DNA of 10,387 nucleotides from Clostridiales bacterium. GTDB lineage: Bacteria > Bacillota > Clostridia > Lachnospirales > Lachnospiraceae. The DNA lies in contig JAJPYU010000088.1 of the NCBI GenBank assembly GCA_021204765.1, forward strand, positions 1 through 10,387. The letters run 5' to 3'. This document shows, piece after piece, positions 1-7,159 of this stretch. Numbering within the stretch: the stretch's first letter is position 1; the number at the start of each line of letters is the position of its first letter. The notes below the pieces were generated by a model that saw only the letters and a list, made by a program, of their open reading frames with translations, was not told the origin of the DNA and made no database searches. Position numbers and translations under genes: made by a program.

Positions 1-405
1 AAGAGTCTGGGCCAGCAGGGTCTTGCCCGAACCGGTGGGGCCCAGCATAAGCACGTTGCTCTTTTGCAGCTCCACGTCGGACTGATCTCCCGCCAGTATC
101 CTCTTATAATGGTTATAAACCGCCACGGAGAGGACCTTTTTCGCCTCGTCCTGTCCGATAACATACTCATCCAGGAAAGCATTGATCTCCCGGGGCGTTA
201 AAAGATTGATATCGGACCTGATATCTGAGTGTTCCCTATTATAGCCGCCAAAGAGCTCGTCCTCCAGGATCTCATTGCAGACCTCTATGCACTCATCGCA
301 GATAAAAGCGCCGTTGGGTCCGGAGATCAGCTTCTCCACCTGATCCTGGGTTTTCCCGCAAAATGAGCAGCGTATCCTGTCATCCTGATTCATTCTTCCA
401 GCCAT
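1..405 (-). CDS. clpX: ClpX, ATP-dependent protease ATP-binding subunit (N-terminal part, runs off the left edge)
   Basis: ClpX is the AAA+ unfoldase that recognises tagged or regulated substrates and threads them into the ClpP chamber in the cytoplasm. The window holds the first 135 codons, about a third of the usual length of roughly 420. Residues 13-39 form the N-terminal zinc-binding domain, with Cys13, Cys16, Cys36 and Cys39 in the CxxC...CxxC pattern. The start of the AAA+ module follows (TPREINAFLDEYVIGQDEAK near 70-89), then the Walker A motif GPTGSGKT at 122-129. The reading frame is open to base 1. The ATG at 403-405 is preceded by a GGGAG ribosome binding site about 5 bases away and begins 12 bases after the clpP stop, so the two genes should share a transcript. 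A second ATG at codon 5 is possible but has no better binding site. The identification is certain; the C-terminal half is simply not in the window. Confidence 0.97.
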   Translation of the reverse strand, partial: MAGRMNQDDRIRCSFCGKTQDQVEKLISGPNGAFICDECIEVCNEILEDELFGGYNREHSDIRSDINLLTPREINAFLDEYVIGQDEAKKVLSVAVYNHYKRILAGDQSDVELQKSNVLMLGPTGSGKTLLAQTL

Positions 406-417
406 TTTACTCCCATC

Positions 418-1002
418 CTATTCTCTGTTCACAATAACTGCATCGATGATACCATACTCTTTTGCCTCCTGGGCGGACATGAAATTGTCACGCTCGGTAT
501 CGGCTGCAATCTCCTCCAGGGTCTTTCCGGTATTCTCGGCCAGGATCTTATTTAAACGCTCTTTGGTCTTCAAAATATTCTCAGCCACTATCTTGATATC
601 CGTAGCCTGTCCCTGGGCACCGCCGGAGGGCTGATGGATCATGATCTCGGAATTGGGCAGGGCATAGCGCTTTCCCTTTGCGCCGCCGGCCAGAAGGAAT
701 GCTCCCATGCTGGCCGCCATGCCGATACAGATGGTGGAAACATCACATTTGATATACTGCATGGTGTCGTAGATGGCCATGCCGGCTGTCACCATGCCGC
801 CGGGAGAATTGATGTAGAGCTGAATGTCTTTCCCGGGATCCTCGGATTCCAGGAAAAGCAGCTGAGCCACAGTCAGGCTGGCGGTGGTCTCATTTACCTC
901 CTCACCCAGGAAAATGATTCTGTCCTTTAAAAGACGTGAGAAAATATCGTAATTGCGCTCCCCCCTGCTGGTCTGTTCCACAACATAAGGTACTAAACTC
1001 AT
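418..1002 (-). CDS. clpP: ClpP, ATP-dependent Clp protease proteolytic subunit
   Basis: ClpP is the self-compartmentalised serine peptidase. Two heptameric rings form a chamber fed by ClpX or ClpC. At 194 residues it is full length. The catalytic triad is visible: Ser98 in GMAASMGA, His123 in MIHQP and Asp172 in ERDNF, spaced as in known ClpP proteins. The INSPGG oxyanion-region motif lies at 64-69. The N-terminus SLVPYVVEQ matches the usual short propeptide and axial-loop region. The ATG is preceded by a near-perfect AAGGAGG six bases upstream. A promoter with good -35 and -10 boxes sits at 1025-1053, so clpP and clpX can be made independently of tig. Nothing is missing or truncated. Confidence 0.98.
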   Translation of the reverse strand: MSLVPYVVEQTSRGERNYDIFSRLLKDRIIFLGEEVNETTASLTVAQLLFLESEDPGKDIQLYINSPGGMVTAGMAIYDTMQYIKCDVSTICIGMAASMGAFLLAGGAKGKRYALPNSEIMIHQPSGGAQGQATDIKIVAENILKTKERLNKILAENTGKTLEEIAADTERDNFMSAQEAKEYGIIDAVIVNRE

Positions 1003-1024
1003 AGTTATCCTCCTTGATTATCCG

Positions 1025-1053
1025 ATTAAAATATATAATGATGCTAAGGTCAA
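1025..1053 (-). promoter_or_regulatory. Promoter of clpP-clpX
   Basis: Read on the minus strand, TTGACC (1048-1053) and TTTAAT (1025-1030) are separated by exactly 17 bases. Each matches the sigma-A consensus at five of six positions. Transcription would begin near 1018, giving a leader of about 16 bases that holds little more than the AAGGAGG site of clpP. A single GGTCAAA heptamer (plus strand, 1048-1054) overlaps the -35 box. This is half of a CtsR operator, but the required second heptamer is absent. Confidence 0.55.
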
Positions 1054-1055
1054 AA

Positions 1056-1135
1056 GGTATGATACCTGCGGATTGTTCCGCACTTCGGTCTACACTCCGC
1101 TCCGGTCCGTGCTAATACGAGTGTCACAGACACTC
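1056..1135. other. Intergenic cluster of small inverted repeats between tig and clpP
   Basis: Three short inverted repeats lie in this 80-base stretch. GGTA/TACC is at 1056-1066. GCGGA/TCCGC with a 4-base loop is at 1068-1081. A perfect 7-bp stem, GAGTGTC/GACACTC with a 3-base loop, is at 1119-1135. Between the last two is a GC-rich run containing CTCCGCTCCGGTCCG. No T-run follows the stems on either strand, so this is not a standard intrinsic terminator for tig. It could be an RNA-stabilising or processing structure between the two genes, or a copy of a dispersed intergenic repeat. The structure is seen in the sequence; any role is inference. Confidence 0.45.
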
Positions 1136-1170
1136 AACACCGTCTGACGACTCCCACAATTCTCAAAATG

Positions 1171-2508
1171 TCAGGCGTCCTCTCCTTCTGTTTCCTCTGG
1201 CTCCTCTGTGACTATGGAAGAAGTGGGCACCATGGTATCGGCGATAAGGTCGAGAGCCTTCCTGCTGGCCAGATCCAGCTTCATATTCTCCTCCTCGTCC
1301 TCGCCCATATAACCTTTGAGCTGTTCGGCATCCATCTGGTACATGGCCGCCATCTTTTTGATCTCCTCATCTATATCCTCGTCAGTGATCTCTATCTCCT
1401 CAGCCGCGGCTATGGCATCCAGGACCAGCTCGTGGCGGATCTGGGACTCGGCATCGGGGCGGACCTGCTCGCGCAGCCCATCCATGGTGGTACCGGAGTA
1501 CTGCATGTAGTAGTCCAGGGACAGTCCCTGCCCGGCCAGCTGCTGGGCAAACTGGTTTATCATATTCTCACACTGGGTATCGATCATGGCTGCCGGGATA
1601 TCTATCTCCGCCTCAGCCACTATCTTATCAAGAGCCTCTTCCTCCTGGGTGCGGCGGGCGGCCTCAGCCTTCTGTCCGGCGACCTTCTCCCTCACGCTCT
1701 CCTTGTACTCATCAACTGTATCGAACTCGGAGACATCCTGGGCAAACTCGTCATCCAGCTCAGGCATCTCTTTCGTCTTGATCTCATGGATGGTCACCTT
1801 GAAAATGGCGGGCTTACCGGCCAGCTCCGGTGCGTGGTACTCCTCGGGGAAAGTGACATTCACATCACAATCATCACCGACATTTTTCCCAATCAGCTGC
1901 TCCTCAAATCCGGGGATAAAACTGCCGGAACCGATCTCCAGGGGATAATTCTCGCTCTTTCCTCCCTCGAAAGGCTCTCCGTCACAGAAGCCCTCATAAT
2001 CGATGACTGCCGTGTCACCGCTCTCTATGGCCCTGCCCTCCACGGCCACGATACGGGCGTTATTCTCACGCTCCACGTCAATCTCGGCCATGACATCCTC
2101 ATCAGTGACCTCGGTGTCAACTATCTTCACCTCGACACCCTTATACTGTCCCAGCTTCACCTCAGGGCGGATGGCCACCTCGGCGGAGAAAATAAAGGGC
2201 TTGCCCTTCTCGATCTGGACAATGTCCACCATGGGCCTGGAGACTATGTCCTGACCGCTCTCGTCAGCGGCATTGCTGTAAGCCTCGGGGATAATGGCAT
2301 TGGCCGCATCCTCGTAAAAGATACCGGGGCCGTACATCTTCTCTATGAGGTTCCTGGGAACCTTGCCCTTCCTGAATCCGGGGATGTTGAAGTCATTTTT
2401 CTGCTTCATGTAAGCATCCTGCAGGGCAGCCTCAAACTCCTCAGCCGGAACCTCTATGGTAAGCTTCACCATATTTTTTTCTTCCATGTTCTCAACTTGT
2501 ACGCTCAT
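1171..2508 (-). CDS. tig: Trigger factor, ribosome-associated chaperone and peptidyl-prolyl isomerase
   Basis: Trigger factor binds the ribosome exit tunnel and shields nascent chains. At 445 residues it is full length. The N-terminal ribosome-binding domain carries the signature GFRKGKVPR at 44-52. The FKBP-type isomerase domain starts around residue 165 (DTAVIDYEGFCDGEPFEGG) and runs to about 250. The helical substrate-cradling C-terminal domain follows and ends in an acidic tail rich in Glu, common in Clostridia. The chosen ATG gives the normal N-terminus MSVQVENMEEKNMVKLTIEV. AAGGAGG lies 12 bases upstream, slightly far but the only good site. A promoter lies at 2586-2614, giving a leader of about 71 bases. 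Location next to clpP and clpX is the usual arrangement in Firmicutes. A 474-residue open frame on the opposite strand is a shadow of its codon use. Confidence 0.97.
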   Translation of the reverse strand: MSVQVENMEEKNMVKLTIEVPAEEFEAALQDAYMKQKNDFNIPGFRKGKVPRNLIEKMYGPGIFYEDAANAIIPEAYSNAADESGQDIVSRPMVDIVQIEKGKPFIFSAEVAIRPEVKLGQYKGVEVKIVDTEVTDEDVMAEIDVERENNARIVAVEGRAIESGDTAVIDYEGFCDGEPFEGGKSENYPLEIGSGSFIPGFEEQLIGKNVGDDCDVNVTFPEEYHAPELAGKPAIFKVTIHEIKTKEMPELDDEFAQDVSEFDTVDEYKESVREKVAGQKAEAARRTQEEEALDKIVAEAEIDIPAAMIDTQCENMINQFAQQLAGQGLSLDYYMQYSGTTMDGLREQVRPDAESQIRHELVLDAIAAAEEIEITDEDIDEEIKKMAAMYQMDAEQLKGYMGEDEEENMKLDLASRKALDLIADTMVPTSSIVTEEPEETEGEDA

Positions 2509-2585
2509 CTCTTGAAATATCCTCCTTGTAAACTCTCCAAAGCGGCAAAAATTGGGCGCAATTACCCCATCCGCAATCAGATGAG

Positions 2586-2614
2586 ATTATAACACAGGTA
2601 TGTTTTAATTGCAA
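2586..2614 (-). promoter_or_regulatory. Promoter of tig
   Basis: On the minus strand, TTGCAA (2609-2614) and a perfect TATAAT (2586-2591) are 17 bases apart. A TG one base upstream of the -10 box makes an extended -10 element. The -35 box lies inside the last codons of the upstream DJ-1-family gene, so the promoter straddles that gene's stop codon. The predicted start is near 2579. Confidence 0.65.
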
Positions 2615-3153
2615 GGCATCTGGGTGGAGGCCGCAATTTCCGCTTTCACATCCGCACCCATGAGATATCCGATAATCTCCAGCGCGAAATAGGGGGCTGC
2701 GCCGGGGCCCTTGCCGGTGATGAGATTCCCGTCCACCTCTGTGGTGTTCTCAGTCCAGTTCGCTTTTCCCCCAGGCTTACAGCCGGGATAACCCGTGGCA
2801 GTCTTCCCTTTTAAAAGACCTGTCTCGGAGAGCATACCCGGGGCCGCGCAGATGGCCGCCAGGAGCTTTCCGCTCGTGAGAAACTGCTCCGCCAGGGCGC
2901 GGGTGCCTTTCGCAGCCCCCAGGTCATGGGTGCCCGGGCCTCCCGGAAATACCACTCCGTCAAAACCGTCAAAATCCATCTCATCCCAGAGAGCATCGGT
3001 GCAAAAAGTGATGCCGTGGCTCCCGGCTATCTCCTTTTTCCCTGTCACGGAGACCGTGGTCACATCAATGCCGGCTCTCCTCATAAAATCCACTGTGGTG
3101 AGGCACTCCACCTCCTCCACGCCGTCAACGACTAATACTGCAATCTTTTTCAT
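2605..3153 (-). CDS. DJ-1/PfpI family protein (YajL/DJ-1-like)
   Basis: This is a DJ-1/ThiJ/PfpI superfamily protein of 182 residues, the normal single-domain length. Family members have been described as glyoxalase/deglycase-type, chaperone or oxidative-stress proteins, and the true substrate here is unknown. The reactive cysteine is Cys102 in the nucleophile elbow AAICAAP. Its partner acid is Glu16 in DGVEEVE, and the PGGPG loop is at 70-74. The position of the DJ-1 histidine (His126 in the human protein) appears to be Tyr122 in TGYPG, as in many bacterial members, so a protease triad is not expected. The ribosome binding site is a modest GAGG about 9 bases before the ATG. The gene is divergent from the CYTH gene and its end overlaps the tig promoter, so some read-through into tig is possible. 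Confidence 0.9.
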   Translation of the reverse strand: MKKIAVLVVDGVEEVECLTTVDFMRRAGIDVTTVSVTGKKEIAGSHGITFCTDALWDEMDFDGFDGVVFPGGPGTHDLGAAKGTRALAEQFLTSGKLLAAICAAPGMLSETGLLKGKTATGYPGCKPGGKANWTENTTEVDGNLITGKGPGAAPYFALEIIGYLMGADVKAEIAASTQMPCN

Positions 3154-3202
3154 ATTGAAATACCTCGTCCTTCCATATAGTTGTTGAATAATATTTGCGT
3201 TT

Positions 3203-3211
3203 ATTGTAACA
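3203..3211 (-). promoter_or_regulatory. Possible extended -10 promoter of the DJ-1-family gene
   Basis: On the minus strand the sequence TGTTACAAT is an extended -10 element (TG, one base, then TACAAT with five of six matches) without a convincing -35 box. It would start transcription near 3196, about 42 bases before the ATG. The same 86-base divergent spacer must also carry the CYTH promoter. TTGAAT (3184-3189) and TAACAT (3207-3212), 17 bases apart on the plus strand, are a weak candidate. If both are used, the two promoters overlap. Confidence 0.35.
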
Positions 3212-3239
3212 TATACACAGACTGATTTGGAGAAATTTT

Positions 3240-3725
3240 ATGGAAATCGAGAGAAAATTTTTGATCAAAAAATTGCCTGGGGATCTGGAGGCCTACCCCT
3301 CCCATATGATCGAGCAGGGCTATCTCTGCACTGATCCCGTGGTGCGCATCCGCAGACAGGATGACGACTATATCCTGACCTACAAAGGCAGCGGCATGAT
3401 GAGCCGGGAGGAATACAACCTGCCCCTCACTGCAGAGGCTTACCGGCATTTAAAGCCCAAGGCCGACGGCATCTATATCTCAAAGAGGCGCTACTGCATC
3501 CCTTACGGAGAATACACTATCGAGCTGGATATCTTCGAGGGGGACGTATCACCTCTCATCCTGGCCGAGGTGGAATTCCCCAACGAGGAAGAGGCTGACG
3601 CCTTCGTCATGCCGGAGTGGTTTGCAGAGGACGTCACCTACAACCAGCAGTACCATAACAGCTATATCAGCGGGCACGGGTATTCTGCACCCACAGCCTC
3701 ATCTGCTCCTGAATTCACCAACTGA
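3240..3725 (+). CDS. CYTH-domain protein (triphosphate-tunnel phosphohydrolase family)
   Basis: The CYTH superfamily folds into a beta-barrel tunnel that binds triphosphates with metal ions. Members include class IV adenylate cyclases, thiamine triphosphatases and inorganic triphosphatases. The defining ExExK motif is at the very start: Glu2, Glu4, Lys6 in MEIERK. Other tunnel residues are visible: Arg36 and Arg38 in VRIR, Lys49 in TYKG, Lys82-Arg84 in SKRRY, Glu95 and Asp97 in IELDIF, Glu110 and Glu112 in LAEVEF. At 161 residues it belongs to the short bacterial class, where simple triphosphatase activity is more likely than cyclase activity. TTGGAG lies 7 bases before the ATG. The family-like part ends near residue 145. 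The last 15 or so residues (rich in Ser, Ala, Pro) are encoded antisense to the 3' end of the DUF1653 gene and look like an unconserved tail. The substrate cannot be told from sequence. Confidence 0.88.
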   Translation: MEIERKFLIKKLPGDLEAYPSHMIEQGYLCTDPVVRIRRQDDDYILTYKGSGMMSREEYNLPLTAEAYRHLKPKADGIYISKRRYCIPYGEYTIELDIFEGDVSPLILAEVEFPNEEEADAFVMPEWFAEDVTYNQQYHNSYISGHGYSAPTASSAPEFTN

Positions 3726-3943
3726 AACCTGTACTTCTGTTTCACCTCCGGATATTTTTCGTGATCCACCTCACTGATGAACATATCATACGGCCTGATA
3801 TAAGTCTTAAAATCCCCGTACAGTGCCTGATAGACCACATATTTCTCCATGGTCTCCGAGTGGTATGCCACCGCAGTCACCTGATACATCCTGTTTTTAA
3901 AATGTAAATACTTCTCTCCCGGTATGGGATTCCCCTGTGCCAT
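3662..3943 (-). CDS. DUF1653 domain protein
   Basis: This 93-residue protein matches my recollection of the DUF1653 family, small proteins of unknown function. The hallmarks are an N-terminal GEKYLHFKNRMYQV, a central HSETMEKYVVYQALYGDF at about 28-45, and RPYDMF at about 50-55. The fold is expected to be a small beta-barrel-like domain. The ATG has GGGAGG 7 bases upstream and lies 17 bases after the pflB stop, so it is the third gene of the pflA-pflB transcript. Its last 64 bases overlap the 3' end of the convergent CYTH gene, and the final residues (SGADEAVGAEYPCPLI) are outside the conserved domain. No terminator for the operon is visible after it. Family assignment is good; function is unknown. 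Confidence 0.85.
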   Translation of the reverse strand: MAQGNPIPGEKYLHFKNRMYQVTAVAYHSETMEKYVVYQALYGDFKTYIRPYDMFISEVDHEKYPEVKQKYRFQLVNSGADEAVGAEYPCPLI

Positions 3944-3960
3944 GATATGCCTCCCTCTTT

Positions 3961-6204
3961 CTACATCGTCTCGTGGAATGTCCTCTTTATAACTTCCAGC
4001 TGGTGCTCCCGGCTGAGCTTATTGAAATTCACTGCATAGCCGGAAACACGGATAGTCAGAGTCGGATATTTATCCGGATGGTCCATGGCATCCACCAACA
4101 GCTCACGATTTAAGACATTCACATTTATATGGTGGGCGCCCTGGATGAAGTAGCCGTCCAGAACGGAGACCAGATTCTTCACCCGCTCATCCTCGCTGCT
4201 GCCCAGGGCAGAGGGTACGATAGAGAAGGTGTTGGAGATGCCGTCCTGGCAGACCGCCCGGTAAGGGATCTTTGCCACGGAATTAAGGGAGGCAAGGGCG
4301 CCGCTCTCATCCCGGCCGTGCATGGGATTGGCTCCCGGGGCGAAGGGCTCGCCGGCCTTCCTGCCGTCAGGGGTGGAGCCGGTCTTCTTGCCGTACATGA
4401 CATTGCTGGTGATGGTAAGGGCTGACAGGGTGTGGATGGCATTCCGGTAGAGGGGATGCTTTTTTAATTCCGCGGAGAAGTAGGATACCAGCTCCACGGC
4501 GATGTCGTCCACAATGTCGTCATCATTTCCGTATTTGGGGAAATCGCCCTCCACATCGAAATCAACGGCTATGCCCTGCTCATTCCTTATGGGGCGCACC
4601 GTCGCGAACTTAATTGCGGAGAGGGAGTCCGTTGCAATGGAGAGCCCGGCCACGCCAAAGGCTGCCAGCCGCTCCACCAGCGTGTCGTGGAGAGCCATCT
4701 GACTGCTCTCATAGGCGTATTTGTCGTGCATGAAGTGGATGATATTGATGGTGTCCACGTAGAGCTCCGCCACGTAGGCCAGAACCTTCTTATAATTTCC
4801 CAGCACTTTTGAATAATTAAGCACCTCATCCGTATCCGGTTCGATGTCGGGGATGACCTTTATGCCCTTTATCTCGTCCACGCCGCCGTTTATGGCGTAG
4901 AGCAGGCTCTTGGCCAGATTCGCTCGGGCTCCGAAGAACTGAATCTGTTTGCCTACCGCCATGGCCGAGACACAGCAGGCTATGCAGTAATCATCGCCGT
5001 ACATGGGGCGCATCAGCTCGTCGCTCTCATACTGGATGGAGTCGGTGGCTATGCTCATCTTCGCACAGTATCTCTTAAAGGGCTCCGGCAGGTTCCTGCT
5101 CCAGAGGACGGTCAGGTTCGGCTCCGGGGCGGTGCCAAGGTTCGTCAGGGTGTGAAGGATGCGGAAGGAGGACTTAGTGACCAGAGTCCGTCCGTCCACC
5201 CCCATGCCTCCGATGGACTCGGTGACCCAGGTGGGGTCGCCTCCGAAGAGCTCATTGTACTCCGGAGTGCGGAGGTGTCTCACCAGGCGCAGCTTTATGA
5301 CAAACTGGTCAATGAGCTCCTGGGCGCCCTTCTCGTCAAGGATGCCCCGCTCGATATCCCTCTGGATATAAATGTCCAGGAAGGTGGAGGTGCGGCCAAG
5401 AGAAGTGGCAGCTCCGTTATTTTCCTTTATCCCGGCCAGGTAAGCCATGTAGAGATTTTGTACTGCCTCCCGGGCATTCTCGGCGGGCTTTGTGATATCA
5501 CAGCCGTACTTGGCGGCCATGCTGGCCATAGCCTTGAGTGCCCTTATCTGCTCCTGTATTTCCTCACGGAGGCGGATGCGCTCGTCAGTCATGGGGCCGT
5601 CCACCATATCCAGGTCGGTCATCTTCTCCTCAATAAGGAAGTCGGTGCCGTATAGGGGGACGCGGCGGTAATCGCCGACTATGCGGCCCCGGCCGTAGGC
5701 GTCAGGCAGGCCAGTCAAAAGTCCGCAGGTCCTGGCCAGGCGGGTGCGCTTCGGGTAAGCGTCGAAGACACCGTCGTTGTGGGACTTCCTGTAGAGACGG
5801 AAATGATGCTCTATCTCGGGATTCAGCTCATAGCCGTACTGGGAGAGGGCATCCCTGGCATTTCTCATGCCGCCGAAAGGATTGACTATGCGCTTTAAGG
5901 GCGCATCGGTCTGGAGACCTACGATGACCTCATTCTCCTTATCGATATAGCCCGGGGCAAAATTATCTATGCCGGAGACGGCGTTTGTCTCCACGTCGAT
6001 GATACCCTTCTTTATCTCCTCCAGGATCAGCTCGCTTGCCTTGTCCCAGACTTTCTGCGTCTTTTCTGAAATCGGAGCCAGGAAAGATTCGTCTCCGGAA
6101 TAGGGAGTGTAATTCTTCTGGATGAAATTCTTTACATTTACCAGGTGGCGCCACTCGCCGGTACGAAATCCGCTCCATGCGGTGCAATTTACATCAATGG
6201 CCAT
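3961..6204 (-). CDS. pflB: Pyruvate formate-lyase (formate C-acetyltransferase), glycyl-radical enzyme
   Basis: PflB cleaves pyruvate with CoA to acetyl-CoA and formate under anaerobic conditions, in the cytoplasm. At 747 residues it is full length. The adjacent catalytic cysteines are Cys410 and Cys411 in YCIACCVSAMA. The radical-bearing glycine is Gly722 in the C-terminal RVSGYAVNF, 25 residues from the end as expected. The N-terminal VKNFIQKNYTPYSGDESFL and the GGDPTWVTESIGGMGVDGRT segment are typical of true PFL rather than glycerol dehydratase or choline lyase relatives. AAGGAGA lies about 7 bases before the ATG. The 94-base AT-rich gap from pflA has no convincing promoter, so pflB is probably expressed with pflA. 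The gene order pflA then pflB is the reverse of the common one. Confidence 0.98.
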   Translation of the reverse strand: MAIDVNCTAWSGFRTGEWRHLVNVKNFIQKNYTPYSGDESFLAPISEKTQKVWDKASELILEEIKKGIIDVETNAVSGIDNFAPGYIDKENEVIVGLQTDAPLKRIVNPFGGMRNARDALSQYGYELNPEIEHHFRLYRKSHNDGVFDAYPKRTRLARTCGLLTGLPDAYGRGRIVGDYRRVPLYGTDFLIEEKMTDLDMVDGPMTDERIRLREEIQEQIRALKAMASMAAKYGCDITKPAENAREAVQNLYMAYLAGIKENNGAATSLGRTSTFLDIYIQRDIERGILDEKGAQELIDQFVIKLRLVRHLRTPEYNELFGGDPTWVTESIGGMGVDGRTLVTKSSFRILHTLTNLGTAPEPNLTVLWSRNLPEPFKRYCAKMSIATDSIQYESDELMRPMYGDDYCIACCVSAMAVGKQIQFFGARANLAKSLLYAINGGVDEIKGIKVIPDIEPDTDEVLNYSKVLGNYKKVLAYVAELYVDTINIIHFMHDKYAYESSQMALHDTLVERLAAFGVAGLSIATDSLSAIKFATVRPIRNEQGIAVDFDVEGDFPKYGNDDDIVDDIAVELVSYFSAELKKHPLYRNAIHTLSALTITSNVMYGKKTGSTPDGRKAGEPFAPGANPMHGRDESGALASLNSVAKIPYRAVCQDGISNTFSIVPSALGSSEDERVKNLVSVLDGYFIQGAHHINVNVLNRELLVDAMDHPDKYPTLTIRVSGYAVNFNKLSREHQLEVIKRTFHETM

Positions 6205-6298
6205 AAATCTTCTCCTTATTAGTTCTTATCTTTTAGGCAAGTCTCTGTCATTTTAAAAGCTGTTAAAATAATAGACTTTACATATAAATACTTTTAAT

Positions 6299-7030
6299 TC
6301 AGCGCTTTACGGAACAGCAGGTCTCGTTGAGCCGCCTGTTCCAGGCGTCCAGGCTCTCCGGCGTCACAGGCTCAACTCCTTTGAGGGGATAATCGATCCC
6401 CATGGTCTCGTACTTGGGAACCCCCAGCACATGATAGGGTAAAAGCTCCACCCGTTTAATGTTTGCGATACCCTGCAAATACTTTTCCAGACCCTTCAGA
6501 TGCTCCTCGCTGTCAGTCAGTCCCGGCACCACCACGTGGCGTACCCATAAGGGTGTGCCGTGGCGCTGCGCCGCCTCTAAGAAGGCATCGGCCTCTGCCG
6601 GAGAATGCCCGGTCACCAGCCTGTATCCCTCCGGTGTATAGTGCTTCACGTCGAAGAGTACCAGGTCGGTGTGATCCAGGATCTCATCGTAATCCCACCG
6701 GCCGCAGCCCGCCGTGTCCAGACAGGTATTTATGCCCTCCTGCTGACACATGGGAAGGATCTCTTTAAGAAATTCATCCTGCATGAGGGGCTCCCCGCCG
6801 GAGAAAGTGACACCACCATCATTTCCATAGTAGGCCTTGTATCGGATCAGTTTTTCCAACAGCTCCTTTGGGGTAAAGCGACTGGCGGTCTTATCCTCCA
6901 TGGCCCACATATCCGGATTGTGACAGTACTGACATCTGAGCCTGCAGCCCTGCATGAAGACCACAGTCCTTATGCCGGGGCCATCTACCAGACCCATGGA
7001 TTCTATGGAATGAATAATACCTTCAGTCAT
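6299..7030 (-). CDS. pflA: Pyruvate formate-lyase activating enzyme (radical SAM)
   Basis: PflA is a radical S-adenosylmethionine enzyme that abstracts a hydrogen from the PflB glycine to make its radical. From the ATG at 7028-7030 the protein has 243 residues, the family's usual size. The iron-sulfur cluster motif CxxxCxxC is Cys29, Cys33 and Cys36 in MQGCRLRCQYCHNP. The SAM-binding SGGEP is at 77-81. The N-terminus GIIHSIESMGLVDGPGIR is characteristic of PflA rather than of NrdG. The open frame extends upstream to a TTG at 7087, but I reject that start. It has no ribosome binding site, lies upstream of the predicted promoter, and adds residues that PflA proteins lack, while the ATG has GGAGG 8 bases before it. 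The gene begins the operon and has a tandem operator-like repeat upstream. Confidence 0.96.
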   Translation of the reverse strand: MTEGIIHSIESMGLVDGPGIRTVVFMQGCRLRCQYCHNPDMWAMEDKTASRFTPKELLEKLIRYKAYYGNDGGVTFSGGEPLMQDEFLKEILPMCQQEGINTCLDTAGCGRWDYDEILDHTDLVLFDVKHYTPEGYRLVTGHSPAEADAFLEAAQRHGTPLWVRHVVVPGLTDSEEHLKGLEKYLQGIANIKRVELLPYHVLGVPKYETMGIDYPLKGVEPVTPESLDAWNRRLNETCCSVKR

Positions 7031-7051
7031 ATATGGTGCCTCCAATACACA

Positions 7052-7080
7052 ATTATGGTGGAAAAGCTTACGGCTGTCAA
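7052..7080 (-). promoter_or_regulatory. Promoter of the pflA-pflB-DUF1653 operon
   Basis: On the minus strand a perfect TTGACA (7075-7080) and CATAAT (7052-7057, five of six matches) are 17 bases apart. Transcription would start near 7045. That leaves a leader of about 15 bases, just enough for the GGAGG at 7039-7043 and the ATG at 7030. This is one of the best promoters in the window and supports the ATG rather than the TTG start of pflA. Confidence 0.7.
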
Positions 7081-7112
7081 TATACAAACTGTTTAAAGAT
7101 TTTGGAGATAAA

Positions 7113-7159
7113 CCACAAGATATAGTGATATTTTTGTTTAATTCTACCAGATATAGTGA
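7113..7159 (-). promoter_or_regulatory. Tandem NrdR-box-like operator upstream of pflA
   Basis: The 13-base sequence AGATATAGTGATA occurs twice, at 7118-7130 and 7149-7161, exactly 31 bases apart. Each copy sits in a 16-base site that fits the NrdR-box consensus acaCwAtATaTwGwgt. Site 1 (7113-7128, CCACAAGATATAGTGA) has only mismatches at a few weakly conserved positions. Site 2 (7144-7159) is poorer in its left half. All six strongly conserved positions (C, A, A, T, T, G) are kept in both. Paired NrdR boxes about three helical turns apart are the known arrangement at ribonucleotide reductase promoters. The pair lies 32 bases upstream of the -35 box found for pflA, rather than over it. The repeat is directly seen; binding by NrdR is inference. 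Confidence 0.6.

Noticed and set aside
1048..1054. GGTCAAA heptamer resembling half of a CtsR operator at the clpP promoter
   Set aside because: CtsR binds a direct repeat of this heptamer with a 3-base gap. The expected second copy is absent on both sides, and the match is explained by the -35 box.
1168..2592. A 474-residue open frame on the plus strand, antisense to tig
   Set aside because: It mirrors tig over its full length, has no ribosome binding site, shows no recognisable domain, and is explained by codon bias of the real gene.
3726..3765. A TGAAAC/GTTTCA inverted repeat followed by ATTTTT as terminator of the CYTH gene
   Set aside because: The stem is only 6 bp and AT-rich, the T-run begins about 12 bases after it, and the sequence codes for conserved residues of the DUF1653 protein on the other strand.
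6205..6298. A possible Rex or FNR site between pflA and pflB (TTAACA and TGTTAAAA fragments)
   Set aside because: Only half-sites are present, in very AT-rich sequence where such matches are expected by chance, and no palindrome with the right spacing is found.
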